Shown: piece after piece, positions 24,987 through 35,255 of the stretch | Layout of the letters: each line of letters opens with the position of its first letter | Position numbering within the stretch: position 1 is the first letter of the stretch | Assembly: GCA_002069015.1 (NCBI GenBank) | Contig: MWBL01000016.1 | Coordinates: 1 to 35,491 of the forward strand | DNA: 35,491 bases | Source of the DNA: Firmicutes bacterium ADurb.Bin300 | Lineage (GTDB): Bacteria > Bacillota > Clostridia > Oscillospirales > Acutalibacteraceae | Direction: 5' to 3' | Notes under the pieces: generated by a model | Databases searched by the model: none | What the model was told of the DNA's origin: nothing | What the model saw: the letters and a program-made list of their open reading frames with translations, nothing else | Program-made: the position numbers and the translations under genes

Positions 24987-26015
24987 ATGTCCCGAAATAT
25001 AAAAATCGAAACCTCGAAAAAGCTGCTTGATGAAAACGGCGAGCTGAGCTGCGCAGGCTGGGCAAATCACCTTATACTTGAATATAACCCTGAAAACATA
25101 AGGGCAAATAAGCTTCGGATAAAAGAATGGGATTATTACCTCATAACAAGCTCCGAGGGAAATTATGCTTTATCTTTTTGCATAGCGGACAACCGTTATA
25201 TGGGTCTTGTTAACGCCGCTGTTATGGATTTGAATACAAAAGAAAAATTTGATTTTTTAGAGCCTCTTATTTTTCCGATGGGCAGTTTAAAGCTCCCGCG
25301 AACAAGTGAAACGGGCAACATTGCTTTTAGGTCAAAGCATTGTTATTTTCATATTGATAAAACTAAAAATATCACTCATATATACTGTAAATTTACTCGT
25401 TGTTATATGCACAGCGATTTTGAGGCAGACATTTTTCTTGAGAAGCCGCCTTCAGATACAATGGTAATAGCAACGCCGTGGGCAACCGATAAAAAGGCAT
25501 TTTATTATAATCAAAAAATCACCTGCATGAGGGCAAAAGGCTATGCAAAAATAAAAAGAAAAGAATATGTATTTGACAACACAAAGGATTTTGGTATTCT
25601 TGACTGGGGCAGAGGCGTTTGGACATACGATAATACTTGGTATTGGGGAATAGGCAGCGGTAAGGTCAACGGAAAGGATTTTGGGTATAACATTGGATAC
25701 GGATTTGGGGATACTTCTGCCGCATCTGAAAATATGCTGTTTTATGACGGGAAAAGCCATAAACTCGATTTAATTGATTTTGGCGTTGGCTTTGACGTAA
25801 TGAAAAAGTGGCATATTACCTCAAACGATAACCGTTTCAAGGGCGAGTTTTTCCCCGAATTCAATGACAGAACCGATTTAAGTCTCGGCTTTGTCTCACA
25901 ACGCGCCGATAAGCTTTTCGGCAGAATTAACGCAACAGCAGTATTAGACGACGGAACAACTCTCAACATCGAAAATATGCTCGTATTTCACGAAATTGTT
26001 CATAACAGGTATTAA
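24987..26015 (+). CDS. DUF2804 domain-containing protein
   Basis: The 342-residue product matches DUF2804: GELSCAGWANHLILEYNPENIRANKLRIKEWDYYLI, TPWATDKKAFYYNQKITCM, WGRGVWTYDNTWYWG and NMLVFHEIVHNRY at the C-terminus. It is rich in beta strands and aromatic residues, as in lipocalin-like enzymes related to hydroxyneurosporene synthase folds. The function is unknown. No signal peptide. GGGGGTGTGG precedes ATG 24987; an upstream in-frame extension to 24702 runs back through the galactosidase and is not real. It diverges from the galactosidase and shares its upstream palindrome. Confidence 0.85.
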   Translation: MSRNIKIETSKKLLDENGELSCAGWANHLILEYNPENIRANKLRIKEWDYYLITSSEGNYALSFCIADNRYMGLVNAAVMDLNTKEKFDFLEPLIFPMGSLKLPRTSETGNIAFRSKHCYFHIDKTKNITHIYCKFTRCYMHSDFEADIFLEKPPSDTMVIATPWATDKKAFYYNQKITCMRAKGYAKIKRKEYVFDNTKDFGILDWGRGVWTYDNTWYWGIGSGKVNGKDFGYNIGYGFGDTSAASENMLFYDGKSHKLDLIDFGVGFDVMKKWHITSNDNRFKGEFFPEFNDRTDLSLGFVSQRADKLFGRINATAVLDDGTTLNIENMLVFHEIVHNRY

Positions 26016-26029
26016 GCAGAACATTTACT

Positions 26030-26061
26030 CCCGAACAAGCATATAATATATATTGTTCGGG
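26030..26061. repeat. 9-bp inverted repeat before yunB, around a possible sigma-E -10 element
   Basis: CCCGAACAA (26030-26038) and TTGTTCGGG (26053-26061) are perfect arms around a 14-base AT-rich centre. The right arm overlaps the G-rich ribosome-binding site of yunB. The centre contains CATATAAT (26040-26047), seven of eight matches to the sigma-E -10 consensus, with a weak ACATTT-like -35. If the promoter is real, the repeat acts as DNA; if transcripts begin upstream, it could hide the SD in RNA. Confidence 0.45.
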
Positions 26062-26071
26062 GGGTGGCGTA

Positions 26072-26764
26072 TTGAGACATTTCGGTAAGAGACATTATCC
26101 TTTAAAAGCAAAACGCTATTATCAAAAAAGCAGAATAATATCCTTTTTGTTTCGTTTTACGGCAGCAATTTTAGCAAGTTTTATACCGATAATTCTTCTT
26201 GATGCAAAAATCAGACCCATAGTCAATAATTCCGCTTCGGCTGTAATAAACGCACAAATAACGAGAATAATTAATTCAACGGTTATTGACACCCTCTCAA
26301 ATGCAGGCTCGGAATATTCGGACTTTGTCAGGATTTCGTATGATTCAAACGGAAATATTAAATCACTTACTCTTGATAATGTGAAAACGAATTTACTCAA
26401 AAGCGTTGTTTCAAGCAATATAAATGACGCTGCCTCTAATAGTGATGTGCGGATTATGCGTATTCCCTGGGGGACGCTTACGGATATCGGACTTCTAAGC
26501 GGCAGGGGAAAGACAATAAAGCTGAAGATAACACAATTCGGTTACGCCCTTGTGGATATCAGAAGCGAATTTACATCAGCCGGTATCAATCAAACACATC
26601 ACTGTATTTACCTTGATGTGACAGTAAAAGTTCACGGCTACATAGCAATCACACACATATCCACACAGGTGAAAACGTCACTTTTGATAGCAGAAACAAT
26701 AATAATAGGAAATGTGCCTGACTCTTATTTCAATTTACAAGAGTCGGAGTGGCAGGGAGAATAA
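26072..26764 (+). CDS. yunB: Sporulation protein YunB
   Basis: The 230-residue product has a basic N-terminus, one membrane segment (about 24-42, FLFRFTAAILASFIPIILLD) and an extracytoplasmic domain with NNSASAVINAQITRIIN, a segment around MRIPWGTLTDIGLLSGRGKTIKL, and a C-terminal TSLLIAETIIIGNVPDSYFNL. This matches YunB, a sigma-E-dependent sporulation protein of unclear function in Bacillus. TTG 26072 is the start, with GGGGTGG upstream. It precedes ligA by 3 bases, so ligA may be cotranscribed. Confidence 0.87.
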   Translation: MRHFGKRHYPLKAKRYYQKSRIISFLFRFTAAILASFIPIILLDAKIRPIVNNSASAVINAQITRIINSTVIDTLSNAGSEYSDFVRISYDSNGNIKSLTLDNVKTNLLKSVVSSNINDAASNSDVRIMRIPWGTLTDIGLLSGRGKTIKLKITQFGYALVDIRSEFTSAGINQTHHCIYLDVTVKVHGYIAITHISTQVKTSLLIAETIIIGNVPDSYFNLQESEWQGE

Positions 26765-28750
<1,986 letters not shown>

Positions 28751-28775
28751 TTGCTTTTTTGTTAATTATTACGAT

Positions 28776-28804
28776 TTGCATTAAAAAGGAACTTGTGTTA
28801 CAAT
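28776..28804 (+). promoter_or_regulatory. Sigma-A promoter for the sugar transporter gene
   Basis: TTGCAT (28776-28781), 17 bases, TACAAT (28799-28804). It sits in the 136-base gap after ligA and gives a leader of about 75 bases. Confidence 0.65.
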
Positions 28805-28886
28805 AAATATAGTAAAAAAAATAATAAAAAAATGTATCATATTTCTTTAGTCTATTGCATGATGAAATATGGTTTTGGAGGATTTT

Positions 28887-30452
28887 ATGAGTGAAGTTGA
28901 TAAGTCTGCCGTAACGGCAGAAGACAAAAACACAACGGTCTTGTCAAATCCTAAAAGCATTGTTTACAGAAACAGGAGATATGTCGGCACAAAGGAAACC
29001 TTAGCATACATACTTTATGATGTTTCGGCAAGCTTTAACATCGGAAAATATTCAACAAGATATATTTATGACGTTATTTTAATCGACTTCAAATATCTTG
29101 TTATATTAAATCTTTTCGGCGGGATTTGGGACATAATTAATGATACGTTCATCGGCGTAATTGTTGACAGAACTCGAACAAGATACGGCAAATTCAGGCC
29201 TTATCTGTTGTTTTTAGTTCCGCCGCTCACAATTGTCGGAATGCTTTATTGGTTTATACCTGTTTTTTTTCCTGATACTTCTGCGCTGTATCTTCCTAAA
29301 TTTATCTTTTATTTTATTTTGTCGGTAGTCCAGGAAACAGCGGGTACGTTTACGGGTATGGCTTCGGGCGGACTACTTGCTACCATAACACCCCATCCGA
29401 TTGACAGAACAAGACTAATTACAAGCGCGCAGCTTTTATCCGGTTTATTCGGTGAAAAAGTCCCCGAGCTGCTTATGGGTCTGTTTATTGACCTTATCAA
29501 CCACAAAATAGTCAATTGGAGTTTTCGTAACCTTTATATGACAATGGGCATCTTTACGGCAGTTGTAAGCTCTTCCTTAGCTATCTTCTTTTTTATAATG
29601 TCAAAGGAAAGAGTTATGCAATCCATCGAAAAACCGAGTATCAAAATGGGGTTAAAGTCTATTCTTAATAACAAGCCTTTACTCTTAATTACACTTTCGA
29701 GCTTTTTATCGTCATTTGCAGTTTCAAACTCACGCTCGGATTATTATATTGACGTTCTGGGCACAGCTTCGGTGACAACAATTGTCGGTATACCCGGTGC
29801 ATTGGTATCTCCCTCGAGCTATGCGTTCGTCCCGTGGGCGAGAAAAAGGTTTTCAACAAAGGCTATATGGGTTTTTGAGGATATTTGGACCGATATGTGC
29901 TGGCTGTTCGTTTTTGTAGTCGGGCTGATAAATAAGAATTATCAAAAATTCTGGGTCATGGTCCCTGTTATTACTATTGAAGAAACTCTTGAAATGATGG
30001 TATACGGATTAAGGAAGGTCGTTCCTACCGAAATGAATAACGAGGCAATGGATTACTGTGAATGGAAGAACGGATACCGAACAGAGGCAATGACGGGAGT
30101 TGCAAGATCTCTTATACTAAAGCTACAAGGCGTCTTTATGAGTATGATTAAAAATATCGTCCTTGGAAAAATCGGCTATGTTCAAGGGCTTGAAATCGGC
30201 ACTCAAAAGGAAAAAACAAAGCTCTGGATGTTTATGCTTTGCACGGGAGTTCCTGTTATAACGGGTGCACTGGGCGTAGTACCTAAGTTATTTTACAACC
30301 TTACGGGTGAAAAACGTGATAAGATGTATGAAGAGCTGTTCGAACGCCGTGAAAGGTTAGCAGAGGAAACAAAGAATGCAACAGCAGAAGAAATGAAAAG
30401 AATAGGCAGGGCTCAAATGGAGGGCAAATACTTATCAGATACAAAATTATAA
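28887..30452 (+). CDS. GPH-type (glycoside-pentoside-hexuronide) MFS transporter
   Basis: The 521-residue product has about twelve membrane segments and the GPH/MelB marks: an early Asp-bearing helix (GGIWDIINDTFIGVIVDRTRTRYGKFRPYL) carrying the cytoplasmic loop motif, and a central cytosolic gap. GPH carriers import sugars such as melibiose or xylosides with Na+ or H+. The N-terminal about 40 residues (SEVDKSAVTAEDKN) and the C-terminal about 40 (ELFERRERLAEETKNATAEEM) are charged and soluble. ATG 28887 follows GGAGG. Substrate is unknown; the nearby alpha-galactosidase makes a galactoside plausible, but they are 4 kb apart and not in one operon. Confidence 0.8.
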   Translation: MSEVDKSAVTAEDKNTTVLSNPKSIVYRNRRYVGTKETLAYILYDVSASFNIGKYSTRYIYDVILIDFKYLVILNLFGGIWDIINDTFIGVIVDRTRTRYGKFRPYLLFLVPPLTIVGMLYWFIPVFFPDTSALYLPKFIFYFILSVVQETAGTFTGMASGGLLATITPHPIDRTRLITSAQLLSGLFGEKVPELLMGLFIDLINHKIVNWSFRNLYMTMGIFTAVVSSSLAIFFFIMSKERVMQSIEKPSIKMGLKSILNNKPLLLITLSSFLSSFAVSNSRSDYYIDVLGTASVTTIVGIPGALVSPSSYAFVPWARKRFSTKAIWVFEDIWTDMCWLFVFVVGLINKNYQKFWVMVPVITIEETLEMMVYGLRKVVPTEMNNEAMDYCEWKNGYRTEAMTGVARSLILKLQGVFMSMIKNIVLGKIGYVQGLEIGTQKEKTKLWMFMLCTGVPVITGALGVVPKLFYNLTGEKRDKMYEELFERRERLAEETKNATAEEMKRIGRAQMEGKYLSDTKL

Positions 30453-30481
30453 TATAATTTGAAATTTCCATAAATATTATA

Positions 30482-30510
30482 TTTACATCGAACATATGTT
30501 CTGTTATAAT
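30482..30510 (+). promoter_or_regulatory. Sigma-A promoter for dinB
   Basis: TTTACA (30482-30487), 17 bases, TATAAT (30505-30510), five of six and six of six matches. The spacer contains the LexA box, and the -10 lies in the left arm of the 16-bp inverted repeat. Start of transcription would be near 30517. Confidence 0.78.
30489..30502. promoter_or_regulatory. LexA (SOS) box of Firmicutes type
   Basis: CGAACATATGTTCT matches the Gram-positive LexA/DinR consensus CGAACRNRYGTTYG at 13 of 14 positions. It lies exactly between the -35 and -10 of the dinB promoter, so bound LexA would exclude polymerase. Confidence 0.85.
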
Positions 30511-30538
30511 GAGCCTAAGGGGCATTATAACAGAACAT
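30496..30538. repeat. 16-bp perfect inverted repeat around the dinB start region
   Basis: ATGTTCTGTTATAATG (30496-30511) and CATTATAACAGAACAT (30523-30538) with an 11-base loop, followed by TTTATTAT. In RNA made from upstream this is a long hairpin with a short U run, a plausible terminator for the transporter gene (stop 44 bases upstream). RNA started at the dinB promoter lacks the left arm. Confidence 0.7.
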
Positions 30539-30559
30539 TTTATTATAAGGAATGATATT

Positions 30560-31765
30560 GTGGAAAGGATTATACTGCACTCCGACTGCAACTCTTTTTT
30601 CGCTTCGGTTGAGGCTTCTTTATGCCCGGAACTGAAAAAATATGCTTTTGCCGTATGCGGAAATCCCCAATTGCGCCATGGTATAATTCTTGCTAAAAAT
30701 GAAAAAGCAAAAAGCCTTGGAATAAAAACAGGCGAGGCAATATGGCAGGCTAAGCAAAAATGCCCGGGGCTTATTCTTGTAAAGCCCTCTTATCGCATAT
30801 ATGAGGATATATCCCAAAGGATATTCAATATATATTGCCGTTATACGGATTTAGTTGAGCCGTTCGGTATAGACGAGTGCTGGCTTGACGTTACCGGGAC
30901 AACGCATCTGTTCGGTGACGGGAAAAAAATAGCCGACGAGCTGAGAAAAACAATAAAGGAAGAAATCGGCATTACCATTTCTGTAGGAGTATCCTTTAAT
31001 AAGTTTTTTGCAAAAATGGGAAGTGATTATCAAAAACCCGATGCGACAACACTCATATCAAAAGAAAATTACAAGGATATCCTGTTTCCCATGTTTGTGG
31101 GAGATATGCTTTTTGTCGGAAAAGCTACTCTGAAAAGACTCGCCGACAACGGAATTTTCACAATAGGAGAGCTCGCAAATGCCGATATTAGGCTTTTAAG
31201 CCTGATTTTTGGTAAATACGGACAGGTGCTTTATCTTTGTGCCAATGGTATGGACACTTCCCCCGTAAAGCCTTCGACAGATACTCACAACTATAAATCG
31301 ATAGGCAACGGATATACTTTCAAGCGTGACCTCGTCTGTTATTCGGATTTAAGGACAGGGATTTTCACCTTATGCGATAAGGTTGCCCACCGTCTTCGTA
31401 AGCACAAGGTTGAGTGTACGAGTGTGCAGCTTAGCATTAAGGATACGCAGCTTCACAGTATTCAGCGCCAAAAGACACTTCAAAGACCAACTCAGATATC
31501 ATACGAGCTTATACTTGCAGTATTGGAGCTTGCTCGGGATAACTGGGTTATAAACCAAAGCCCCATAAGATCAATAACCGTCACAGGGCAAAACCTTATG
31601 CCTCAAAACACATACTATGAGCAATTATCCCTCTTTTACCCTGACGAACCCGCCCTTAGAGAAAAAAGGAAGAGAATAGAGCGCGTTAAGGATGAAATAC
31701 GCCGTAAATACGGAATAAAAGCGCTTACAATGTGTTCTCTTATTGATAATGATTTAGGTTTGTGA
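30560..31765 (+). CDS. dinB: Y-family translesion DNA polymerase (DinB/Pol IV type)
   Basis: This polymerase copies past damaged bases. The 401-residue product has the metal-binding Asp9 in HSDCNSFFASVEASL, the palm motif FGIDECWLDVTG with Asp105-Glu106, thumb HhH region (VGKATLKRLADNGIFTIGELA) and a C-terminal little-finger domain. A variant IDEC replaces the common IDEA. The GTG at 30560 is chosen because it begins the family N-terminus (ERIILHSDCN) after AAGGAA; the ATG at 30509 lies inside the promoter. SOS control follows from the LexA box above. Confidence 0.9.
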   Translation: MERIILHSDCNSFFASVEASLCPELKKYAFAVCGNPQLRHGIILAKNEKAKSLGIKTGEAIWQAKQKCPGLILVKPSYRIYEDISQRIFNIYCRYTDLVEPFGIDECWLDVTGTTHLFGDGKKIADELRKTIKEEIGITISVGVSFNKFFAKMGSDYQKPDATTLISKENYKDILFPMFVGDMLFVGKATLKRLADNGIFTIGELANADIRLLSLIFGKYGQVLYLCANGMDTSPVKPSTDTHNYKSIGNGYTFKRDLVCYSDLRTGIFTLCDKVAHRLRKHKVECTSVQLSIKDTQLHSIQRQKTLQRPTQISYELILAVLELARDNWVINQSPIRSITVTGQNLMPQNTYYEQLSLFYPDEPALREKRKRIERVKDEIRRKYGIKALTMCSLIDNDLGL

Positions 31766-31790
31766 ATATTTATAGTACCGAGGTGATTTT

Positions 31791-32060
31791 ATGAATTGCT
31801 CGGTAACCGATTTAAGAGCCAAGGACGTAGTAGATGTTCATACGGGAAACCGTATAGGGACGGTTTTTGATATTTTAGTCGATACTTGCACGGGGTGCGT
31901 CGTAGCTCTGCTCGTATACGCAGGCAAGGGATTTTGGGGCTTTTGCGGTAAAGGTGATGAAATAAAGGTGCCCTGGTGTGACATACAGGTGATAGGGGAT
32001 GAGATTATACTTGTAGACAGGCACAAAGACCATCACCATCATAATCCGATGATGTTATGA
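31791..32060 (+). CDS. YlmC/YmxH family PRC-barrel protein with His-rich tail
   Basis: The 89-residue product matches the YlmC/YmxH family of small PRC-barrel proteins often found in sporulating Firmicutes: VTDLRAKDVVDVHTGNRIGTVFDILVD, then GDEIKVPWCDIQVIGDEIILVD. It ends in HKDHHHHNPMML, a cluster of five His that could bind metal. GAGGTGA precedes ATG 31791. The function is not known. Confidence 0.82.
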   Translation: MNCSVTDLRAKDVVDVHTGNRIGTVFDILVDTCTGCVVALLVYAGKGFWGFCGKGDEIKVPWCDIQVIGDEIILVDRHKDHHHHNPMML

Positions 32061-32085
32061 AAAAACATTTTTCAGTTGAAATGCT

Positions 32086-32115
32086 TTGACAGTATATTAA
32101 ACTATATGTTATTGT
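32086..32115 (+). promoter_or_regulatory. Possible promoter for the Crp/Fnr gene
   Basis: TTGACA (32086-32091), 18 bases, TATTGT (32110-32115, four of six). The -35 is perfect and the -10 is weak; the leader would be about 100 bases, with no recognised riboswitch. Confidence 0.4.
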
Positions 32116-32224
32116 CATCTTGGAAGTAAACAGAGTTTGTATTTTGATTGTGGAAATGATTTACATATAGTGCATATAATATTAAGGAATTCGCAATTTG
32201 CAAAAGTAAGGAGGAGAAAAATTA

Positions 32225-32899
32225 GTGATAACTGGTGATTACACCGACCTTTTTATTGAACACTTTCCGTTTTGGGAGCATCTTTCACAAAGCGAGAAGG
32301 AGCTTTTGAGTTCTAATACGAAAACCGCAAATTATAAAAAAGGTGATATATTGCACGGAGGCAATGAGGATTGCGTAGGAGTCATCATAGTCAAAAAAGG
32401 GCAGTTGCGTGCCTATATGCTTTCTGATGAGGGAAAGGAAATAACGCTCTACCGCCTTTATAAGGACGATGTATGCATCATGTCTGCATCATGCGTTTAC
32501 GACGCAATAACATTTGATGTTTTTGTTGAAGCTGTGGAGGATTGTGAAATTCTGATTATCAGTTCAAAGATATTCGATAAGTTATCCCGACAAAACATTT
32601 ATGTTGAAGCTTTTTCATATAAGCTTGCAACAACAAGATTTTCCGACGTTATGTGGACTATGCAGCAAATTCTTTTTATGAGTTTTGACAAGAGACTTGC
32701 AATATTTCTTCTTGATGAAGCAAATAAAACAGGTCTTGATGAAATAAAGCTGACACATGAGCAAATAGCGAAGCTTATGGGCAGTGCGCGCGAGGTTGTG
32801 ACAAGAATGCTCAAATACTTCGCGGATGAAAAAATTGTAAATGTCTCGCGGGGAGTAATTAAGATAACAGATAAAAACAAATTAAGAGCCTTAATCTGA
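32225..32899 (+). CDS. Crp/Fnr family transcriptional regulator
   Basis: The 224-residue product has an N-terminal cyclic-nucleotide-binding-like beta domain (NYKKGDILHGG ... VIIVKKGQLRAYMLSDEGKEITLYRLYKDDVCIMSASCV), a long dimerisation helix and a C-terminal winged helix (LTHEQIAKLMGSAREVVTRMLKYFADEKIV). GTG 32225 has AAGGAGGAG upstream. Four Cys lie in the sensor domain, but not in the FNR iron-sulfur spacing, so a cluster cannot be claimed. This subtype is common in Clostridia; its ligand is unknown. It converges on the next gene, with 3 bases between stops. Confidence 0.88.
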   Translation: MITGDYTDLFIEHFPFWEHLSQSEKELLSSNTKTANYKKGDILHGGNEDCVGVIIVKKGQLRAYMLSDEGKEITLYRLYKDDVCIMSASCVYDAITFDVFVEAVEDCEILIISSKIFDKLSRQNIYVEAFSYKLATTRFSDVMWTMQQILFMSFDKRLAIFLLDEANKTGLDEIKLTHEQIAKLMGSAREVVTRMLKYFADEKIVNVSRGVIKITDKNKLRALI

Positions 32900-32902
32900 A
32901 TA

Positions 32903-34078
32903 TTATCCTATTTCTCTTATCAGGGCATCTGCCGCTTTCTCAGCAAAACAATCAAGCATTAGGCAATCTCTCAAATAAAAGAGAATCGTGTACCTGTCAC
33001 GCAATGTCAGGGCTCGTCTGACGCCGCGGATTATTCTATCCCGATCCTTTATTGGGCTCGGGATATTAATTTTTCTGCATACACTGCTTGTTTCTTTAAG
33101 AGACGGAATATATTTAATAATTAAATCTTTAATTAATTGATCTTTTGTAATTTCAAGGAGCATCTGCAGCATAATTGAAACGAGTCTTGTCGCCTCACAG
33201 ACAAGCAGACCGTGAAGAGGAGGCATTACACCCTTTTCAATGTCCTCAAGCTCCCAGGCATGTGCGATTATATGCTCCGAACCGGAGGCGGGACGAGAAT
33301 TTTCCGTATAAACCATACCCAGTCCCGTGACTAAAAACCCCTTCATTATTTCACTAATACTTTCAACATTTCTTTCCTCAATCGACCGGGCGATTTTCAG
33401 GCAATTATCCGTTGCCGCAAGCACATTCGCGGCTATTGTTTCACAGAAATATTCCCCTTTTAAATCTCTTGCAAGCTCCCAATCAAGAATTCCGGTATAT
33501 TTGCCGAGCATATCACCGATTCCCGCTAACAGCATAGTATACGGTGCGGCGCTTAATATATCAAGGTCGGCAATTACAAACCTTGCGGTTGTGCATTGCA
33601 CGGTCTGTTTTGTCCCATCAAAAATGATAGGAGATCCGGCGGAAAAGTACCCGTCCATTGAAGGGGCTGTTGCAACGACTCCATAGGGGATATGCAGTCT
33701 AAAGGAAATTAGACGGCAACAATCATTAATGGTTCCGGAACCTACTGCCAAAATAATGTCGGGGAGGGGAGAAAATTCAAAAACATTCGAATTGTTATAA
33801 GGATTATGAGAGTGAATCAATATTTCGCCCAATGTTTTTGAATCAGGCAACACCTCGCCTTTAAGGATGAGAGAACGCGCATGCTTTCCATTCGCTTTTA
33901 TTATATCCTCAACGGCTTTTCCCGCCGCCTCATATGTTCTTTCATCCGAAACAATAAATATATTGTTATATTTTTCAAGATATCGCGGGAGCTCAATAAT
34001 GGCTTTACTGGAAATTATATATCCCTCAAGTGGAGAGCTGTGACATCCTTTACTGCATGTACATTTAACCTCTGTCAT
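32903..34078 (-). CDS. araM: sn-glycerol-1-phosphate dehydrogenase (AraM/EgsA type)
   Basis: This NAD(P)H-dependent enzyme reduces dihydroxyacetone phosphate to glycerol-1-phosphate; in Bacillus AraM supplies heptaprenylglyceryl phosphate synthesis. The 391-residue product shows the family sequence: ILAVGSGTINDCCRLIS, VVATAPSMDGYFSAGSP, LLAGIGDMLGKYTGILDWELA, GEYFCE, RPASGSEHIIAHAWE and PPLHG (zinc ligands Asp, His, His). The N-terminus is Cys-rich (VKCTCSKGCHS), a variant of the CxCG..H start common here. ATG 34078 is preferred over 34117 because AAAGGATG is eight bases upstream and the longer form would overlap the previous gene. It follows the beta-helix gene by 16 bases. Confidence 0.9.
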   Translation of the reverse strand: MTEVKCTCSKGCHSSPLEGYIISSKAIIELPRYLEKYNNIFIVSDERTYEAAGKAVEDIIKANGKHARSLILKGEVLPDSKTLGEILIHSHNPYNNSNVFEFSPLPDIILAVGSGTINDCCRLISFRLHIPYGVVATAPSMDGYFSAGSPIIFDGTKQTVQCTTARFVIADLDILSAAPYTMLLAGIGDMLGKYTGILDWELARDLKGEYFCETIAANVLAATDNCLKIARSIEERNVESISEIMKGFLVTGLGMVYTENSRPASGSEHIIAHAWELEDIEKGVMPPLHGLLVCEATRLVSIMLQMLLEITKDQLIKDLIIKYIPSLKETSSVCRKINIPSPIKDRDRIIRGVRRALTLRDRYTILFYLRDCLMLDCFAEKAADALIREIG

Positions 34079-34094
34079 ATAATCATCCTTTATA

Positions 34095-35138
34095 TCAACC
34101 GATATTTTCCTCAACAATGCTTCCGCTGCTGTCCTGTATCATTTCAATATCCTTAACGGCAAAGCCATCCTTTAGTACATTGTCCTTTATTATACAGGCG
34201 GTCATATTTTCAGCAACAATGCCGTAATCGGGCGAATATTTTCCTTTTCCATCGTCATTTTTACCCCCTCTGAAGGAGTTCCCCAAAACAACGGTATTCT
34301 CACAATTTCTTAAATAAATATGGGAAGACAAATGCTTTCTCTTATTATTCTCCTGTGCGCCGCTCCGTCTGAAAACATTTCCTGTCACGGTTACTGTATG
34401 TACCTTTTTATCTTTGTTTTTACCTAATACCAAGGCCGGACCGAATGAACGGTCAAAGAAATTACCGGTAATATTGTAAGAGTCACCTTTACAAAAACTG
34501 AAGCCGAAGTTCTCGTTCCATTCAACTCTGTTGCCGGTAATCGTCAAAGATGCGGCTACGTTTTCACTTTTAATGCCCCCGTCCTTGTTTGCTGAAAACC
34601 AATTATCAAGAATAAAGCCGTCCCAGCCGTCAATATAAAGACCGCTTCCCTCATTGAAGCAAAGCATGCTGTGGCGAACAGAAAAGCACCATATTTTATC
34701 AAGACGCACACCGTCTCCGCTGAAATTGCCTATACGACAATCTTCAATGCAAGGCGTATCCTCTTTGCCGCCGCCGTTATATTCCGTACGGGAGAGAAGA
34801 ACACCGTGTATTCCTTTGCCAAGGTTATTTCCGTTAAGACTCATCGCTCGAATACAGCAACCGAAGGCGTTTGTTATGTCTAACATACAGTCAACTGTTT
34901 CGTCACAAAGCTCAAACACACTTGCACCGTAATCACGAAAGCTCCAAGCCGCACTTCCTTCAAGTAATACGCCCTCACCCGGCTTCAGTTTGCCTACTTT
35001 GTACCTGCCGGGCGGAACAATGACCTTACCGCGGCATTCGCTTGCGCAGTCCAAAGCACGCTGTATTTGTTTTGTGCAATCGGTAAATCCGTTCCCGACA
35101 GCCCCGAAATCGAGAATGTTAAATACGGTTTTATTCAT
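34095..35138 (-). CDS. Right-handed parallel beta-helix protein (pectate-lyase-3/polygalacturonase-like)
   Basis: The 347-residue product starts NKTVFNILDFGAVGNGFTDCTKQIQRAL, the typical N-terminus of pectate_lyase_3 and GH28/GH55-like beta-helices, then KVIVPPGRYKV. Many short coils follow, with repeated N-x-F/V and IxGNxF elements (LTITGNRVEWN, YNITGNFFDRS, VTVTGNVFRRS, VVLGNSFRGG). There is no signal peptide, so it is cytoplasmic as written. Substrate and activity cannot be read; the catalytic Asp set of GH28 is not obvious. AAAGGCGA precedes ATG 35138. It is likely cotranscribed with the glycerol-1-phosphate dehydrogenase gene. Confidence 0.82.
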   Translation of the reverse strand: MNKTVFNILDFGAVGNGFTDCTKQIQRALDCASECRGKVIVPPGRYKVGKLKPGEGVLLEGSAAWSFRDYGASVFELCDETVDCMLDITNAFGCCIRAMSLNGNNLGKGIHGVLLSRTEYNGGGKEDTPCIEDCRIGNFSGDGVRLDKIWCFSVRHSMLCFNEGSGLYIDGWDGFILDNWFSANKDGGIKSENVAASLTITGNRVEWNENFGFSFCKGDSYNITGNFFDRSFGPALVLGKNKDKKVHTVTVTGNVFRRSGAQENNKRKHLSSHIYLRNCENTVVLGNSFRGGKNDDGKGKYSPDYGIVAENMTACIIKDNVLKDGFAVKDIEMIQDSSGSIVEENIG

Positions 35139-35204
35139 TAAATCGCCTTTCTTAAATAAATCTTAAAAATATATTTATTGGTAGATATCAGCAGGTTAAA
35201 AGAG

Positions 35205-35239
35205 AAAAAATAAAAACGAAACGGTTTGCTCCGAATCGT
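35205..35239 (-). terminator. Possible intrinsic terminator after dapB
   Basis: On minus, ACGATTCGG and CCGTTTCGT (arms at 35239-35231 and 35224-35216) pair with two central mismatches around a 6-base loop and are followed by a T-rich run (TTTTTATTTTTT). This is a modest stem but a good tract, placed between dapB and the beta-helix gene. Confidence 0.5.
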
Positions 35240-35255
35240 CTTTAATTCTTTGTTT

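Noticed and set aside
26032-26059. CGAAC ... GTTCG before yunB as a second LexA box
   Set aside because: The half-sites are 18 bases apart instead of 4, so LexA could not bind as in the SOS box at 30489.
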